A stretch of 64,000 bases of DNA from Sphingomonas sp. 7/4-4 (GCF_027941955.1 NZ_CP115960.1:4344001-4408000), one strand, 5' to 3'. Numbered from the stretch's first letter, positions 19,880 through 30,355 are shown. The notes: generated from the sequence alone by a model not told the origin. Translations and numbers: made by a program.

Positions 19880-20992
19880 GTGAAGGTGGAGCCCCATCCT
19901 TCGCTGGTGGCGTTTTCGCACGACATCTTTACCGCGCAGATCGCAGGCGGCGTGACGCGCTGCATGATCGAGCTGATGCGGGCGCTGACGGAATGCGGTG
20001 AGGGCTGGTCCGCCTGGGCCGGGCGGAACGGCAACGCGATGTTGCGCGAGACTCTGGCTGAACCCTGGGCTGCGACGCGTATAAGCTCGACGGACTCGCA
20101 CCCACGCGGCCGAGTCCTTGCCAGCATCATGGAAGAGCCGGGATTCGCGCGCTGGATGCGGCAGCAGCAGCCAGCCGTGCTTCATCGAACCTATTACCCG
20201 GTCAGGGATATGCTGGGGCGCAGCTTCCGTCGCGTGGAGACCTTGCACGATCTGTGGGATGAGCGGTCCGACCTGCGGCACGACAGAGGCGCTCCACTCC
20301 GAAGCTTTTTGAAGAAAAGGGCATGTCATCGTGCCGATGCCGTTGTCTGCGTGTCCGAACACACGCGCGACGAGGCGATCGCGCGCTGGCCTGAGCTTGC
20401 CGGCCGGATCAGCGTAATCCCCCATGGCGTGCGACCGCTTTCTCACGCGCCTGAGCCTGCGGGGGTAGACCGGCCCTATTTTCTATTCGTCGGCCGACGC
20501 GGATTGTACAAGAATTTCGCCGTTGCCGCCGCCGCGCTGGCGCACTCCGGGCTGCACGATCATCAGCTTTTGTGCTTCGGTGGCGACGCATTCTCAGTCG
20601 AAGAACGGTCCAGTCTGGCGCAACTCGGCCTGGCGGATCGGGTGGTGCAGGTCAGCGGGACTGACGATCGATTGGCGGGCCTGTATGCGGGCGCCTCTGC
20701 TCTGCTCTATCCATCCGCCTTCGAAGGTTTCGGACTGCCGCTTCTCGAAGCGATGGTGCACGATTGTCCGGTCATTGCCGCGCCGCTCACTTCATTGCCG
20801 GAGGTAGGCGGCGATGCCGTCGTTTACGCCGATCCAGCCCGTCCGGACGCGTGGAGCGAAGCGATGCGCGCAATCGTCGAAAACGATGATTATGCAGCGA
20901 CACTGCGTGATCGGGGACGTCGGCGCGCTGCGGCCTTCAGTTGGGCCCGCTCTGCGAAGCGCCACGCCGAGCTATACCGGCAGCTCCAATAA
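19880..20992 (+). CDS. Family 4 (GT-B) glycosyltransferase
   Basis: 370 residues from a GTG six bases after the fcl stop. The C-terminal half carries the GT4 pattern: FVGRRGLYKNF for the first nucleotide-binding strand, then ALLYPSAFEGFGLPLLEAM with the E-x7-E donor-binding pair and CPVIAAPLTSLPEVGGDA. The N-terminal half has the acceptor-domain start with IAGGVTRCMIELMRAL. It should transfer one sugar onto the growing lipid-linked repeat at the cytoplasmic membrane face. Its position after fcl makes a fucosyltransferase role possible but unproven. Confidence 0.85.
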   Translation: MKVEPHPSLVAFSHDIFTAQIAGGVTRCMIELMRALTECGEGWSAWAGRNGNAMLRETLAEPWAATRISSTDSHPRGRVLASIMEEPGFARWMRQQQPAVLHRTYYPVRDMLGRSFRRVETLHDLWDERSDLRHDRGAPLRSFLKKRACHRADAVVCVSEHTRDEAIARWPELAGRISVIPHGVRPLSHAPEPAGVDRPYFLFVGRRGLYKNFAVAAAALAHSGLHDHQLLCFGGDAFSVEERSSLAQLGLADRVVQVSGTDDRLAGLYAGASALLYPSAFEGFGLPLLEAMVHDCPVIAAPLTSLPEVGGDAVVYADPARPDAWSEAMRAIVENDDYAATLRDRGRRRAAAFSWARSAKRHAELYRQLQ

Positions 20993-21033
20993 CGTATACC
21001 GCCGACGCACGGGAAAGATCAGGATTGCCGGCA

Positions 21034-22176
21034 ATGCACAGTTCGCTCGAATCGGAAACGCTCTACCGACGGTTCGACACGCTACGATTTCCGCTTATCA
21101 TACTAGTGATCTATATCCACAACGCCTCGATACAGGCGACCGCCAATGGGCAGGCGCTTTCGGTGTCTTCCTCGCCTTTCAACGAAAGCGTGATATATTT
21201 TTTCTCGCAGGGGATCGCGCGATGCGCAGTTCCGCTATTTTATCTAATGGCGGGATATCTGTTCTTCTACCGCGGTACGCAACCGAGCAGAGGGCGATGG
21301 GACAAGCTCCGATCGCGTATATATTCACTGCTGATACCTTATCTAATCTGGAACACACTCGTTCTGTTGCTGTTCTTGGCGGGGCAGTCATTACCGGCAA
21401 CGGCTTCGTGGTTCAGCGGAAGCCATGCCGGCCTTTTGTCGATGAATCCGGCGGAGCTCGGATGTGAAATCATTGGCTGCAGACAATATCCGATTGCATA
21501 CCAATTCTGGTTCATCCGGGATCTTATGATCCTTATCGTTTTTTCGGTGCTGATCGGCGAATGGCTTCGTCCCGCGCTTTGGGTCCTTGTGCCACTTTCC
21601 TTCCTGGCGTGGCTATTCCAATATTGGCCCGTATTAATGCCGTCGTGCGAGGCTACTTTATTTTTCCTCATAGGCGCGGGCATGGCGCGATATCGCATTT
21701 CGCCGTTCGCACTCGATCCTTGGCGCTGGCCAGCCGTGGTCCTGGCGGTGGTGGCGTTCGCACTTTCAACGGGGTTGCGTGACGCCCCGGTTTCGTGGCT
21801 GCTCCATGTGGTGGCGACGCTCGCGGGACTAGTGGCGGCACTCTCGCTCAGTGCACGAACCGGGCCGATAGGAACCGCGATGCTGAGCCTCGCCCCGACC
21901 AGCTTCTTTCTGTTCGCAGTGCATGAGCCGACGCTGCAAGTCCTGCGCAAGATTGGCCTACGCTTGTTCGCCGCAACTCCGGCAGGCGCGCTGGCCGTCT
22001 ATATATTGGCACCGGTCGCTGTCGCGGCTCTTGGGTTGGCCCTATTCGCGCTACTGCAAAGAACGCTCCCGCGCATGCTCGCGATACTCGTCGGGAAAGC
22101 GGCCCGGCGCCCTGTGGTGCCCGGGTTTGCGTGCGGCTCCGAGGCGGCTGACAGCAGCGGCACTACTCAGTCGTGA
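21034..22176 (+). CDS. Acyltransferase 3 family membrane O-acyltransferase
   Basis: About 380 residues from the ATG at 21034, preceded by AGGA nine bases upstream; the open frame extends further upstream over the GT4 tail. About ten membrane spans are visible. The N-terminal RFDTLRFPLIILVIYIHN contains the family histidine. Proteins of this family move acetyl or other acyl groups across the inner membrane onto sugars of O-antigens and exopolysaccharides, so this probably decorates the repeat unit. Its last 14 bases overlap the convergent Wzy-like gene. Confidence 0.82.
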   Translation: MHSSLESETLYRRFDTLRFPLIILVIYIHNASIQATANGQALSVSSSPFNESVIYFFSQGIARCAVPLFYLMAGYLFFYRGTQPSRGRWDKLRSRIYSLLIPYLIWNTLVLLLFLAGQSLPATASWFSGSHAGLLSMNPAELGCEIIGCRQYPIAYQFWFIRDLMILIVFSVLIGEWLRPALWVLVPLSFLAWLFQYWPVLMPSCEATLFFLIGAGMARYRISPFALDPWRWPAVVLAVVAFALSTGLRDAPVSWLLHVVATLAGLVAALSLSARTGPIGTAMLSLAPTSFFLFAVHEPTLQVLRKIGLRLFAATPAGALAVYILAPVAVAALGLALFALLQRTLPRMLAILVGKAARRPVVPGFACGSEAADSSGTTQS

Positions 22177-23440
22177 CCATCGCCTCCCTCTTGCGTGACC
22201 GGTCCATGTAAAGCAGCATCACGGCTGCTGCGGCAATAAACAACGAACCCGAGAAATAGCCCTGGCCGCGCACCATTAACTCGATGGATACGCCGACAAT
22301 CGCGGCGCGGCCGACGACCTGGGCCGGCGCAAGGTGAAGCCTGCCAAGAGCGTACCGACGTAATGCAAGGGCGCTGAAGCCTGCGGCGAAAACATACAGC
22401 AGCATAATCAGGATTCCGATCACGCCAAGTTCGGAGACCAGCTTCGCCGCGGTGAACCCGCCGTCGCGCAGATTGGAGTCGTTCCGAAGGATGCGGTAGA
22501 TCAGATCGGCCGTCGGGCTGGAAAATGGGGCGGAGCCAAGCTGGTTGAACCCGATACCCCATCCCGAAGAGCGCTGGAATGCGTCGCTCGCCAGTTCCAA
22601 GCCTTGCCGATAAACCAGCCGCGAAAGGCTTTCGACGCCATTGATGCCCTGAGCGCCGAAATCCAATCGATCCAGGTAATATTGCAGGTCCACGAAGGTC
22701 AGCATGGCGCCGCCAACGGCGGCAAATACCGCAAGTCGAAAGATCGGCAGGGTGATGAGCGCCGCCAATGTGACCGCGACCATCACGGAGAGGCTTTGCA
22801 GCATCAGCGCGAGACCACCGGCGAAGCCGAGCCAGGCGAGGGTTCGCCATCCCCGGCTCGTCACGCAGGCGTGCAGAAGGAAGGTAGAAAAGGCGATCGC
22901 GAACTGCGAGGGCTCGGTGAAAGGGAAGACGCTCTTCTCGAAACTCAGCGCGATGCTCGCACCCGGGGGCTGCAAGCGGAGAGCGCCCAGGATACCGGAA
23001 ACGGCGAAGGCCAGCGTCACCCAGCCCATTGCCTGAGGCAATGCGTTTGCCGCTTCCTGCATGATGGATGCGAGCAGGTAGATGGCGATCAGCATCACTG
23101 CCAGGAATACCAGCGACTGCATCAACTGGGTAATCGGCGAAGGCACCAGGGCATGGGCAATAACACCGTGTGCGAGCAGCCCCGCGGCGGCCACGCCGAT
23201 CATCGTGAGCCAGTTGATCGTCAGCGAAGGCGAAAGCACGCGAATGCCGCCAATCGCGGCTAGGCCCATCAAGATCAGGCAAACGAGCAACAACCCGACG
23301 GCATGCGACGAAACCGGGAATAAATAGAACACGGTGGCAGGTAGGAACGCTGCCATGCCGAGCGCGACAACAAGCTTGTGGAGCGCTACCGAAGAGCTCA
23401 ACGAGAGCGATTCAGCGGTGGACGAATTTGTGATTGGCAT
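22163..23440 (-). CDS. Polytopic membrane protein, probable Wzy-type polysaccharide polymerase
   Basis: 425 residues with ten or more hydrophobic segments and a larger polar loop around residues 235-320 (ending GWGIGFNQLGSAPFSS, then NLRDGGFTAAKLVSELGVIG). That topology and position in the cluster fit an O-antigen/EPS polymerase joining lipid-linked repeats in the periplasm. No sequence signature is strong enough to be certain. It is the only minus-strand gene between 16.3 and 38.8 kb. A second polymerase/ligase-like protein lies at 32493-33878. Confidence 0.6.
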   Translation of the reverse strand: MPITNSSTAESLSLSSSVALHKLVVALGMAAFLPATVFYLFPVSSHAVGLLLVCLILMGLAAIGGIRVLSPSLTINWLTMIGVAAAGLLAHGVIAHALVPSPITQLMQSLVFLAVMLIAIYLLASIMQEAANALPQAMGWVTLAFAVSGILGALRLQPPGASIALSFEKSVFPFTEPSQFAIAFSTFLLHACVTSRGWRTLAWLGFAGGLALMLQSLSVMVAVTLAALITLPIFRLAVFAAVGGAMLTFVDLQYYLDRLDFGAQGINGVESLSRLVYRQGLELASDAFQRSSGWGIGFNQLGSAPFSSPTADLIYRILRNDSNLRDGGFTAAKLVSELGVIGILIMLLYVFAAGFSALALRRYALGRLHLAPAQVVGRAAIVGVSIELMVRGQGYFSGSLFIAAAAVMLLYMDRSRKREAMVTTE

Positions 23441-23648
23441 AATGATTCTTGAGCTTAGCTAGCAACGCTCTAGAGGTTTGGCCGTAGATCGCAAGGAGGG
23501 ATGGGCGGCCACCTCGCCCGTTCGACAAACGGCGCGATTTGCCCGACCATGCGGCCCTTTTCGCGTTGCATATGCGAGCGCCCTGAGGCACAGGGCGGCT
23601 CTCGTAGGGCGTCAGGCCTTGGCGTTGTTCGATGTAGCGGGAGGAAAA

Positions 23649-24416
23649 GTGAAAGCAGTTATTCTCGCGGGGGGCTAGGCACGCGCATCAGCGAAGAGAC
23701 TAGCGTCCGTCCGAAGCCAATGGTTGAGATCGGCGGGAAACCTATCCTTTGGCACATCATGAAGATTTATTCCTCGCACGGCATTCGCGACTTCGTGATT
23801 TGCTGCGGCTACAAGGGATATGTCATTAAAGAGTATTTCGCGAATTACTTTTTGCACATGTCGGACGTAACGTTCGACATGGAGCATAACGAGATGCACG
23901 TGCATCATCGCAAGGCTGAGCCGTGGCGGGTGACGCTGGTTGATACTGGCGAGGAAACCATGACGGGGGGCGCCTGCGTTATGTTGCCGATTATGTTCGC
24001 GATGATCCAGCCTTCTGCCTCACCTATGGTGATGGCGTGGCAGATGTGAATATCGGCGCCTTGGTGGCGTTTCACCGGGCGCATGGGCGCGACGCCACCG
24101 TGACCGCCGTACAGCCGCCGGGTCGCTATGGCTCACTCAAAATGGACGGCGATACGGTCGAGGGGTTTTAGAGAAGCCGCGCGGAGACGGCGGTTGGATT
24201 AATGGCGGATTCTTCGTGCTCGCGCCTTCGTGTATTGATCGGGTCGCCGGCGACAGCACCGTGTGGGAGGCCGAGCCGCTTATGTCGCTCGCTTCGGATG
24301 ATCAACTCAGGGCTTACAAGCACGACGGTTTCTGGCAGCCGATGGACACCCTACGCGATAAGAATCAGCTTGAGGATCTCTGGAAGTCCGGACAGGCTCC
24401 CTGGAAAAACTGGTAA
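23649..24416 (+). CDS. rfbF: Glucose-1-phosphate cytidylyltransferase (three frameshifts)
   Basis: Makes CDP-glucose. GTG start at 23649 directly after GGGAGGAAAA. It reads MKAVILAGG, breaks at the six-G run 23669-23674, continues LGTRISEETSVRPKPMVEIGGKPILWH, breaks again at six G (23965-23970), continues RLRYVADYVRDDPAFCLTYGDGV, and breaks at four T (24166-24169) before LEKPRGDGGWINGGFFVL. Adding one base to each run gives 256 residues, the normal RfbF length. All three breaks lie in homopolymers, so I treat the gene as intact. Its stop overlaps the rfbG start (TAATG). It opens a tightly coupled CDP-sugar cassette. Confidence 0.9.
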
Positions 24417-25479
24417 TGAATCGCAAATTCTGGGCTGGCAGGCGGGTGTTCCTGACTGGGCACACCGGCTTCAAAGGTAGTTGGTTGGCGCTGTGGCTGG
24501 CCGATGCCGGTGCGCAGGTTCACGGTTTCGCGCTCACCCCGCCAACTAGCCCTGCGTTATTTGACGAGGCCCGTGTCGTTGATCGGCTGGCATCTCACGC
24601 TATTGGCGATGTGCGCGATTTCGAACTGGTGCGTGCTGCAATGGCGGCAGCGCGCCCAGAGGTCGTGCTGCACATGGCCGCGCAGCCTTTGGTGCGCTAT
24701 TCCTACGACGCGCCCGTCGAGACCTATGCGGTCAATGTGATGGGCACGGTGCATGTGCTCGAGGCTGCGCGGCAGAACGGGGGCGTTGCGGCGCTGGTCA
24801 ACGTCACCACGGACAAATGCTACGAAAACCGCGAATGGCCTTGGGGCTATCGCGAGAACGAGCCGATGGGCGGCCACGACCCATATTCGAATAGCAAGGG
24901 CTGTTCGGAGTTAGTGACGGCGGCCTATCGAGCGTCCTACCACGGCGCAGGGAATCCCTGGATCGGCAGCGCTCGCGCTGGAAACGTCATCGGCGGCGGC
25001 GATTGGGCGCTCGACCGATTGGTGCCAGATGCCCTGCGGGCGATTGACAAGGGGAAACGATGACGGTTCGTTCTCCCGGCGCTACGCGGCCGTGGCAGCA
25101 TGTGCTCGAGCCGCTTTCCGGCTATCTCCGGCTCGCCGAAGCGCTTGCGGAAGACGGCGCGCGTTTCGCGCAAGGCTGGAACTTCGGCCCCGACGATACC
25201 GATGCCCGGTCCGTGGGTTGGATCCTCGAGCGGATACAGGGGCTCTGCCCCGAGCTTGATTGGCACGTGACCGGTGCACCGGGCGTGCACGAGGCCAATT
25301 ACCTGAAGCTTGACAGTTCGTTGGCGCGCACCCAGCTCGGTTGGCAGCCGCGCTGGCCGCTCGAGCGTGCGCTCGAGAAATCGGTCGAATGGCATCGTGC
25401 CTGGCGCGCGGGCGAGAATGTGCAGACTGTCTGCATAGCGCAGATCGCGGAATATGAGGCGGCCTTGTCGCATGGCTGA
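24416..25479 (+). CDS. rfbG: CDP-glucose 4,6-dehydratase (one frameshift)
   Basis: Converts CDP-glucose to CDP-4-keto-6-deoxyglucose. It has FLTGHTGFKGSWLALWL, the RfbG-specific glycine loop, then HMAAQPLVRYSY, NVTTDKCYENREW, and DPYSNSK with the catalytic Tyr/Lys. The frame stops at 25063, and restoring a second C at 25058 gives PMTVRSPGATRPWQHVLEPL and continues to 25479: about 354 residues. The last eight bases overlap the 3,5-epimerase gene. Confidence 0.9.
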
Positions 25480-26037
25480 CGGGCGCTTCTCGATCACTGA
25501 CACGCCGATAGCGGGCCTCAAGCGCATCGCGCGGCGGCGCATGGAGGACGAGCGCGGTTTCCTGAGTAGGCTCTATTGTGGCGCCGAACTCGCGGACGCG
25601 GGTTTCGATCGCCCGATCGTCCAGATCAACCAGACGCTTACCCGCGCCCAAGGAGCCATTCGTGGCATGCATTTTCAATATCCGCCACACGCGGAGGACA
25701 AGTTCGTCAGTTGCCTTGGCGGCGAAGTCTGGGACGTGGCGGTCGATCTACGCAGAGGGTCGCCAACCTTCTTGCATTGGTATGGCGAACGGCTGTCGCG
25801 AGAAAACGGCGTCAGTCTGTTTATCCCCGTGGCCTCGCGCACGGATTCCAGACACTAACCGAAAATTGCGAATTGCTCTATCTGCATACCGCTGCCTATG
25901 CAGGTGAGGCAGAAGGCGCGCTTAACGCGCTCGATCCGAGACTTGCCATCCAATGGCCTTTGCCCGTCGGCGATATGTCGGAACGCGATCGCCACCACCC
26001 TTTTGTCGATGATGTTTTCGCCGGGATTCAACTATGA
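25472..26037 (+). CDS. dTDP-4-dehydrorhamnose 3,5-epimerase family protein (one frameshift)
   Basis: Cupin epimerase acting at C3 and/or C5 of a 4-keto-6-deoxy sugar nucleotide. The catalytic histidine sits in RGMHFQ; GGEVWDVAVDLRRGSPT and GLAHGFQTL complete the barrel. One extra C in the run 25825-25828 joins the halves into 188 residues. It is placed between rfbG and a C-methyltransferase, so the substrate is almost surely the CDP-linked 4-keto sugar, not the dTDP sugar of RmlC. ATGA overlap with the next gene. Confidence 0.85.
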
Positions 26038-27258
26038 AATGCCGCCATTGTGCTTCGGAATTGTCCCTTTCCTTCGCTGATCTGGGGGCTTCTCCACCGT
26101 CCAATTCCTATCTGACCGTCGCGGGGCTTTCGGCGCCGGAGACCTGGTATCCCCTGCGCGTGCTCGCCTGCACGAACTGCTGGCTGGTGCAGACGGAAGA
26201 CTTCGCCAAGCGTGATGAATTCTTCTCGGAAGACTACGCATACTTCAGTTCGTTCTCGCCGTCTTGGCTGCGGCATGCCGAGACCTATGTGGCCCAGATG
26301 GTGGCGCGGTTCGGTCTCGCCGAGGACAGCCTTGTCGTCGAGGTTGCCTCGAATGATGGCTATCTCCTGCAATATGTTCAGGAGCGCGGTATCCCAGCGC
26401 TGGGGATCGAACCGACCGCCAGCACCGCCGAAGCCGCGCGCGAGCGCGGCATCGATGTTCTTCAGGAATTCTTTGGGGTCGAGCTTGCGACGCGCCTGGT
26501 CGGCGAGGGCAAGGCGGCCAGCCTCACCGCTGCGAACAACGTGCTCGCCCACGTGCCCGATATCAACGATTTCGTCCGCGGCTTCTCTATCCTGCTGAAA
26601 CCCGCCGGCGTTGCTACATTCGAGTTTCCGCATCTGATGCGTCTGGTCGCCGACAGCCAGTTCGACACGATCTACCACGAGCATTATTCCTATCTTTCGC
26701 TCACGGCGGTCGAGCGGATCTTCACCGCGAACGGCTTGACCGTCTTCGACGTCGAGGAACTGCCGACCCATGGTGGGAGCTTGCGCGTTTTCGCAAAGCG
26801 CAGCGACAGCGCTGAGCATCCGGTGCAGGAACGGGTCGGCGCGATGCTTGAGCGGAGCGCGCGGCGGGTGTCATGACTGAAGAATATTACACGGCGTTGC
26901 AGGGGCAGGCTGAAACCATCGCCGACGACCTGCTCGCCTTCCTGGTTGCGGCTATGAAGGAAGGCAAGAAGGTCGCCGCCTATGGCGCGGCCGCCAAGGG
27001 GAATACGCTTCTCAACTTCGCGGGGTCCGGCACCGCTTGCTTCCCTGGGTGGTCGACCGCAACCCCGCCAAGCAGAACAAATTCCTTCCCGGCAGCCGCG
27101 TTCCGGTCGTCGGCGAGGAGCGGATCCGGGAGGAACAGCCCGACTACGTGCTGATCCTGCCCTGGAACCTGCGCGACGAAGTGATGGAGCAACTCGACTA
27201 TATCCGCGGCTGGGGCGGGCAGTTCGTCACGGCCATTCCGGGTTTGCGCATTCAATGA
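26034..27258 (+). CDS. Sugar-nucleotide C-methyltransferase, NovU/TylC3 type (two frameshifts)
   Basis: About 408 residues once one G is added at 26866-26868 and one at 27022-27025. The N-terminus is a zinc-binding domain with CRHC and CTNC pairs. The middle is a class I SAM fold (VEVASNDGYLLQY, GIEPTAS). The C-terminal domain has AAKGNTLLNF, VVDRNPAKQNKFLPG and LPWNLRDEV. That three-part plan is typical of enzymes adding a methyl branch to C3 or C5 of 4-keto-6-deoxy sugars. Upstream genes supply that substrate as a CDP-sugar, so the cluster probably makes a branched 6-deoxyhexose. Confidence 0.85.
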
Positions 27259-28093
27259 AGGTCGCCGTCACCGGGGCCGGCGGCTTCGTTGGCGGCCATG
27301 TCTTGCGAGCTCTGGAGCAAGTCGACGGTTGCGAGGTCGTAGCGGTGGTACGGCCCGCGACCAAAGACATCAGGTTGACTCCCAACGCCCGTGAAATGCG
27401 GTTCGACTTGGGGGATACGACAGACGACGTCTTCGATCGGCTCGGCCGACCCGACGTGCTGATCCATCTCGCCTGGGGCGGCCTGCCGAATTACATGTCG
27501 CTACATCATTTCGAAGACGAGTTGCCGGCACAGTATCGCTTCCTTAGCACGATGGTAGCCGGGGGTCTCGGTGCGGCTCTGGTGACGGGCACTTGTTTTG
27601 AATATGGAATGGCCAACGGGGCATTGACCGAAGACATGACGCCCGCGCCGGCCAATCCCTACTCCTTCGCCAAGGTGGCGCTGCTTCGCCAGCTTGAGTT
27701 CCTGCAGGCGAAGATTCCGTTCGCGCTGACGTGGGCGCGGCTCTTCTACATGTGGGGTCCAGGGCAGGCGCCGACGTCGATCTATCCGCTGCTCGCCGCA
27801 GCGGCTGCGCGCAACGATGCCGTATTCCCGATGTCGGGGGCGAGCAGTTGCGCGACTATCTCCCGGTCGAGGAAGTGGCGCGCCTGCTTGTCGCGCTGGC
27901 GCTTCGGCGCGCGAATGCAGGGGTGGTCAACGTCTGTTCGGGTCGGCCGATCTCGATGCGAACGTTGGTCGAGCGGTGGATCAAGGAGCAAGGCTGGTCG
28001 ATAGAACCCGAACTGGGGCGCTATCCGTACCCGAGCTACGAGCCGCTGGCGTTCTGGGGAAGCGACGAAAAGCTGCAATCTTGTTTGGTATGA
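27255..28093 (+). CDS. SDR reductase/epimerase of the CDP-sugar cassette (one frameshift)
   Basis: Starts with MKVAVTGAGGFVGGH in ATGA overlap with the methyltransferase. TGTCFEYG and PYSFAK give the catalytic Ser, Tyr and Lys. One extra G in the five-G run 27836-27840 links it to GGEQLRDYLPVEEVARLL and the C-terminus, about 279 residues. As the last enzyme of the cassette it is the best candidate for the 4-ketoreductase that finishes the methyl-branched CDP-6-deoxyhexose; that role is inferred from order only. The final residues look atypical, so the true end may differ slightly. Confidence 0.78.
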
Positions 28094-28163
28094 TGCCAGT
28101 GGTGGGCACGGAAGCGCGAGACGGCGGAGCGTCAAGTGGCCACGTTATGCCTGCGGTGCGGCG

Positions 28164-29684
28164 ATGAACGCCACCAAGAACATTGTCGCCAATCTCAGCG
28201 GCCGCATCTGGTCTGCGGTAATGAACTTCGCCTTCGTCCCGATTTATATTCATGTCCTCGGAATCGAAGCCTACGGCCTGATCGGCTTCTTCGTGTCGCT
28301 GCTGGCGATCTTCCTTTTTCTCGACATGGGACTGAGCACCGCCATCAATCGCGAGATGGCGCGATCCGGTGCCGGACCGGATACGGTAGGACAGGCGCGC
28401 ACCCTGATGCGCACGCTGGAAACCGTATACTGGGGCGTTGGCTTGGCGATGGGACTCGCCATAATCCTTCTTGCGCCGACGATCGGACGCGAGTGGCTTC
28501 ATCCACATGGCATTTCGACCGAGGCAACGATCACGGCGGTTCGGCTGATGGGCGTGGTAGCGATACTCCGCTGGCCAGTGGCGCTCTATACCGGCGCGCT
28601 GATGGGCCTCAATCGCCAGGTCAACTTGAACATCGTCACCTCGATCTACGCGACGGTTCAGGCGGGTGGTGCGGCCCTGATCATCTACGGCGTTTCGCCG
28701 ACCGTTAACGCATTTTTCCTCTGGCAAGTTTTCGCCGCGGCGCTCCAGATATTCTTCCTGATCCGCCTGACATGGCGCAGCTTGGCGGCGGACGAACCTG
28801 GAGCGGTCTTCTCTGTTCGCATGTTGCGCGGAGTGCTCGCGTTTTCGGCGGGCGTGACCGGCATCACCATATTGTCGATCGTCCTGACGCAGCTTGATAA
28901 ATTCCTTCTGAGTTCGCTGCTGCCGCTCACCCAGTTCGGCTATTACGCCTTGGCCGGCGCGATCGCGGGGACGCTGAATATCGCCGCCATCTCTATAAAC
29001 GGCGCCATGTTTCCGATCTTTTCCCGCCTGGTTGAAGCACGCCAGCTTGACGAACTGCGAGCGCTCTATCACCGGAGCGCCCAGCTTCTTTCGCTCATTG
29101 TCATGCCCGCAGGGTTGACGCTGGCGTTTTTTTCGCCGGAACTGCTCGCCGCATATGTAGGTGACCCCGTGATCGTCGAGAAGACTCATCTGCTTCTCAG
29201 TTATCTCGTGATCGGCAACGTCCTGCTTTCAGTCATGGTCCTGCCACTGGCGCTGCAGCTCGCATACGGTTGGACGAGCCTGTCGCTGGTCAAGAACATC
29301 GTAGCGGTGGTCATATTCGCGCCGATGCTTTTGATCTTCGTGCAGTATTATGGAGCGGTCGGGGCTGGCATGGCATGGATTGTGCTCACTATTGGTTATG
29401 TCCTTTTCGAGATCCCGATAATGCACCGGCGCCTGTTGAAACACGAGATGTGGCACTGGTATCTGATCGATGTCGGCATCCCCGCCATAATATCTGTCGT
29501 GGTCCTGGGATTGGCTTGGGCGATCATTCCGCGTGATATGTCCCTGCTCATCACCCTGGCCGCGATAGCCTTGGCCGGAGCGTTTGCGGCTGCGCTCTCT
29601 GCGGCGCTACTTCCCGAGAGCCGCCGCTGGATTCTGGCGCTGGCGGGACTGACCCATCGCGCAGACCGGGGAGTGGCGCAGTGA
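28164..29684 (+). CDS. Wzx-type oligosaccharide flippase
   Basis: 506 residues, 12-14 membrane spans, no break. The start matches the family: ATKNIVANLSGRIWSAVMNF, then YIHVLGIEAYGLIGFF, and LDMGLSTAINREMAR, the polysaccharide-export/MATE-like hallmark. It should flip undecaprenyl-linked repeat units from the cytoplasmic to the periplasmic leaflet. The stop overlaps the next gene in GTGA. A second, different flippase lies at ~58.8-60.3 kb. Confidence 0.88.
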   Translation: MNATKNIVANLSGRIWSAVMNFAFVPIYIHVLGIEAYGLIGFFVSLLAIFLFLDMGLSTAINREMARSGAGPDTVGQARTLMRTLETVYWGVGLAMGLAIILLAPTIGREWLHPHGISTEATITAVRLMGVVAILRWPVALYTGALMGLNRQVNLNIVTSIYATVQAGGAALIIYGVSPTVNAFFLWQVFAAALQIFFLIRLTWRSLAADEPGAVFSVRMLRGVLAFSAGVTGITILSIVLTQLDKFLLSSLLPLTQFGYYALAGAIAGTLNIAAISINGAMFPIFSRLVEARQLDELRALYHRSAQLLSLIVMPAGLTLAFFSPELLAAYVGDPVIVEKTHLLLSYLVIGNVLLSVMVLPLALQLAYGWTSLSLVKNIVAVVIFAPMLLIFVQYYGAVGAGMAWIVLTIGYVLFEIPIMHRRLLKHEMWHWYLIDVGIPAIISVVVLGLAWAIIPRDMSLLITLAAIALAGAFAAALSAALLPESRRWILALAGLTHRADRGVAQ

Positions 29685-30355
29685 AGCAATTCCTCAAGCG
29701 GGCGCTGTTGACCCGGAAATATCCGGGACTTCGCCTCGGACGACGCACGCAGATTTCCCGATCGCGCTTCGGCAGCAACGTAAGCGTTGGTGACGGGACG
29801 CAGGTCATCCGATCTTCGATCGGCGATTTTTCATATGTCGGGCCGTCCGGGTCCCTCATCGACGCGGAAATCGGCCGCTTCTGTTCGCTCGCATCCGAGA
29901 TTCATGTCGGTACGGGAAGTCATCCAGCACGCATTTCCGTGTCGACGCACCCGGTCTTTTACCTGTCGCGACCAGTGGCCGGCTGGGACTTCGTCGATAA
30001 GGACGGCCTGAAAGAATTTGCGCCGACTCGCATCGGAAACGACGTCTGGATCGGCCTGGGGGCTATTGTACGCGACGGCGTTACGATCGGCGACGGCGCC
30101 ATCGTCGCCGCCGGCGCAGTCGTGGTGCGCGATGTCGAGCCGTACGCAATTTACGGAGGGGTGCCAGCCCGGCTGATCCGATACCGTTTCTCCGAGGAGG
30201 AGATCGAGTGGCTCATGGCTCTCCGATGGTGGGACCGCGGCCTGCCCTGGATACGAGCCCACGCCCACGCCTTCGAGAATATTCAGGCGCTTCGGAAGCT
30301 CGTGGAGGGTGAGCAACCTGAACTGTTGGGAGTGCCCAAAGATGCAACACGGTAG
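29681..30355 (+). CDS. Left-handed beta-helix (hexapeptide) O-acetyltransferase
   Basis: 224 residues with imperfect hexapeptide repeats (SRFGSNVSVGDGTQVIRSSIG, then IGNDVWIGLGAIVRDGVTIGDG) and the end block YGGVPARLIRYRF, as in the xenobiotic/sugar acetyltransferase group that uses acetyl-CoA. The catalytic His is probably that in VGTGSHPA. Cytoplasmic; it likely acetylates a sugar or sugar nucleotide of the repeat. GTG start coupled to the flippase stop. Confidence 0.82.
   Translation: MKQFLKRALLTRKYPGLRLGRRTQISRSRFGSNVSVGDGTQVIRSSIGDFSYVGPSGSLIDAEIGRFCSLASEIHVGTGSHPARISVSTHPVFYLSRPVAGWDFVDKDGLKEFAPTRIGNDVWIGLGAIVRDGVTIGDGAIVAAGAVVVRDVEPYAIYGGVPARLIRYRFSEEEIEWLMALRWWDRGLPWIRAHAHAFENIQALRKLVEGEQPELLGVPKDATR

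Noticed and set aside
27981..29189. 402-residue ORF antisense to the flippase
   Set aside because: Highly charged shadow of a hydrophobic membrane protein gene, as expected for the complementary strand.
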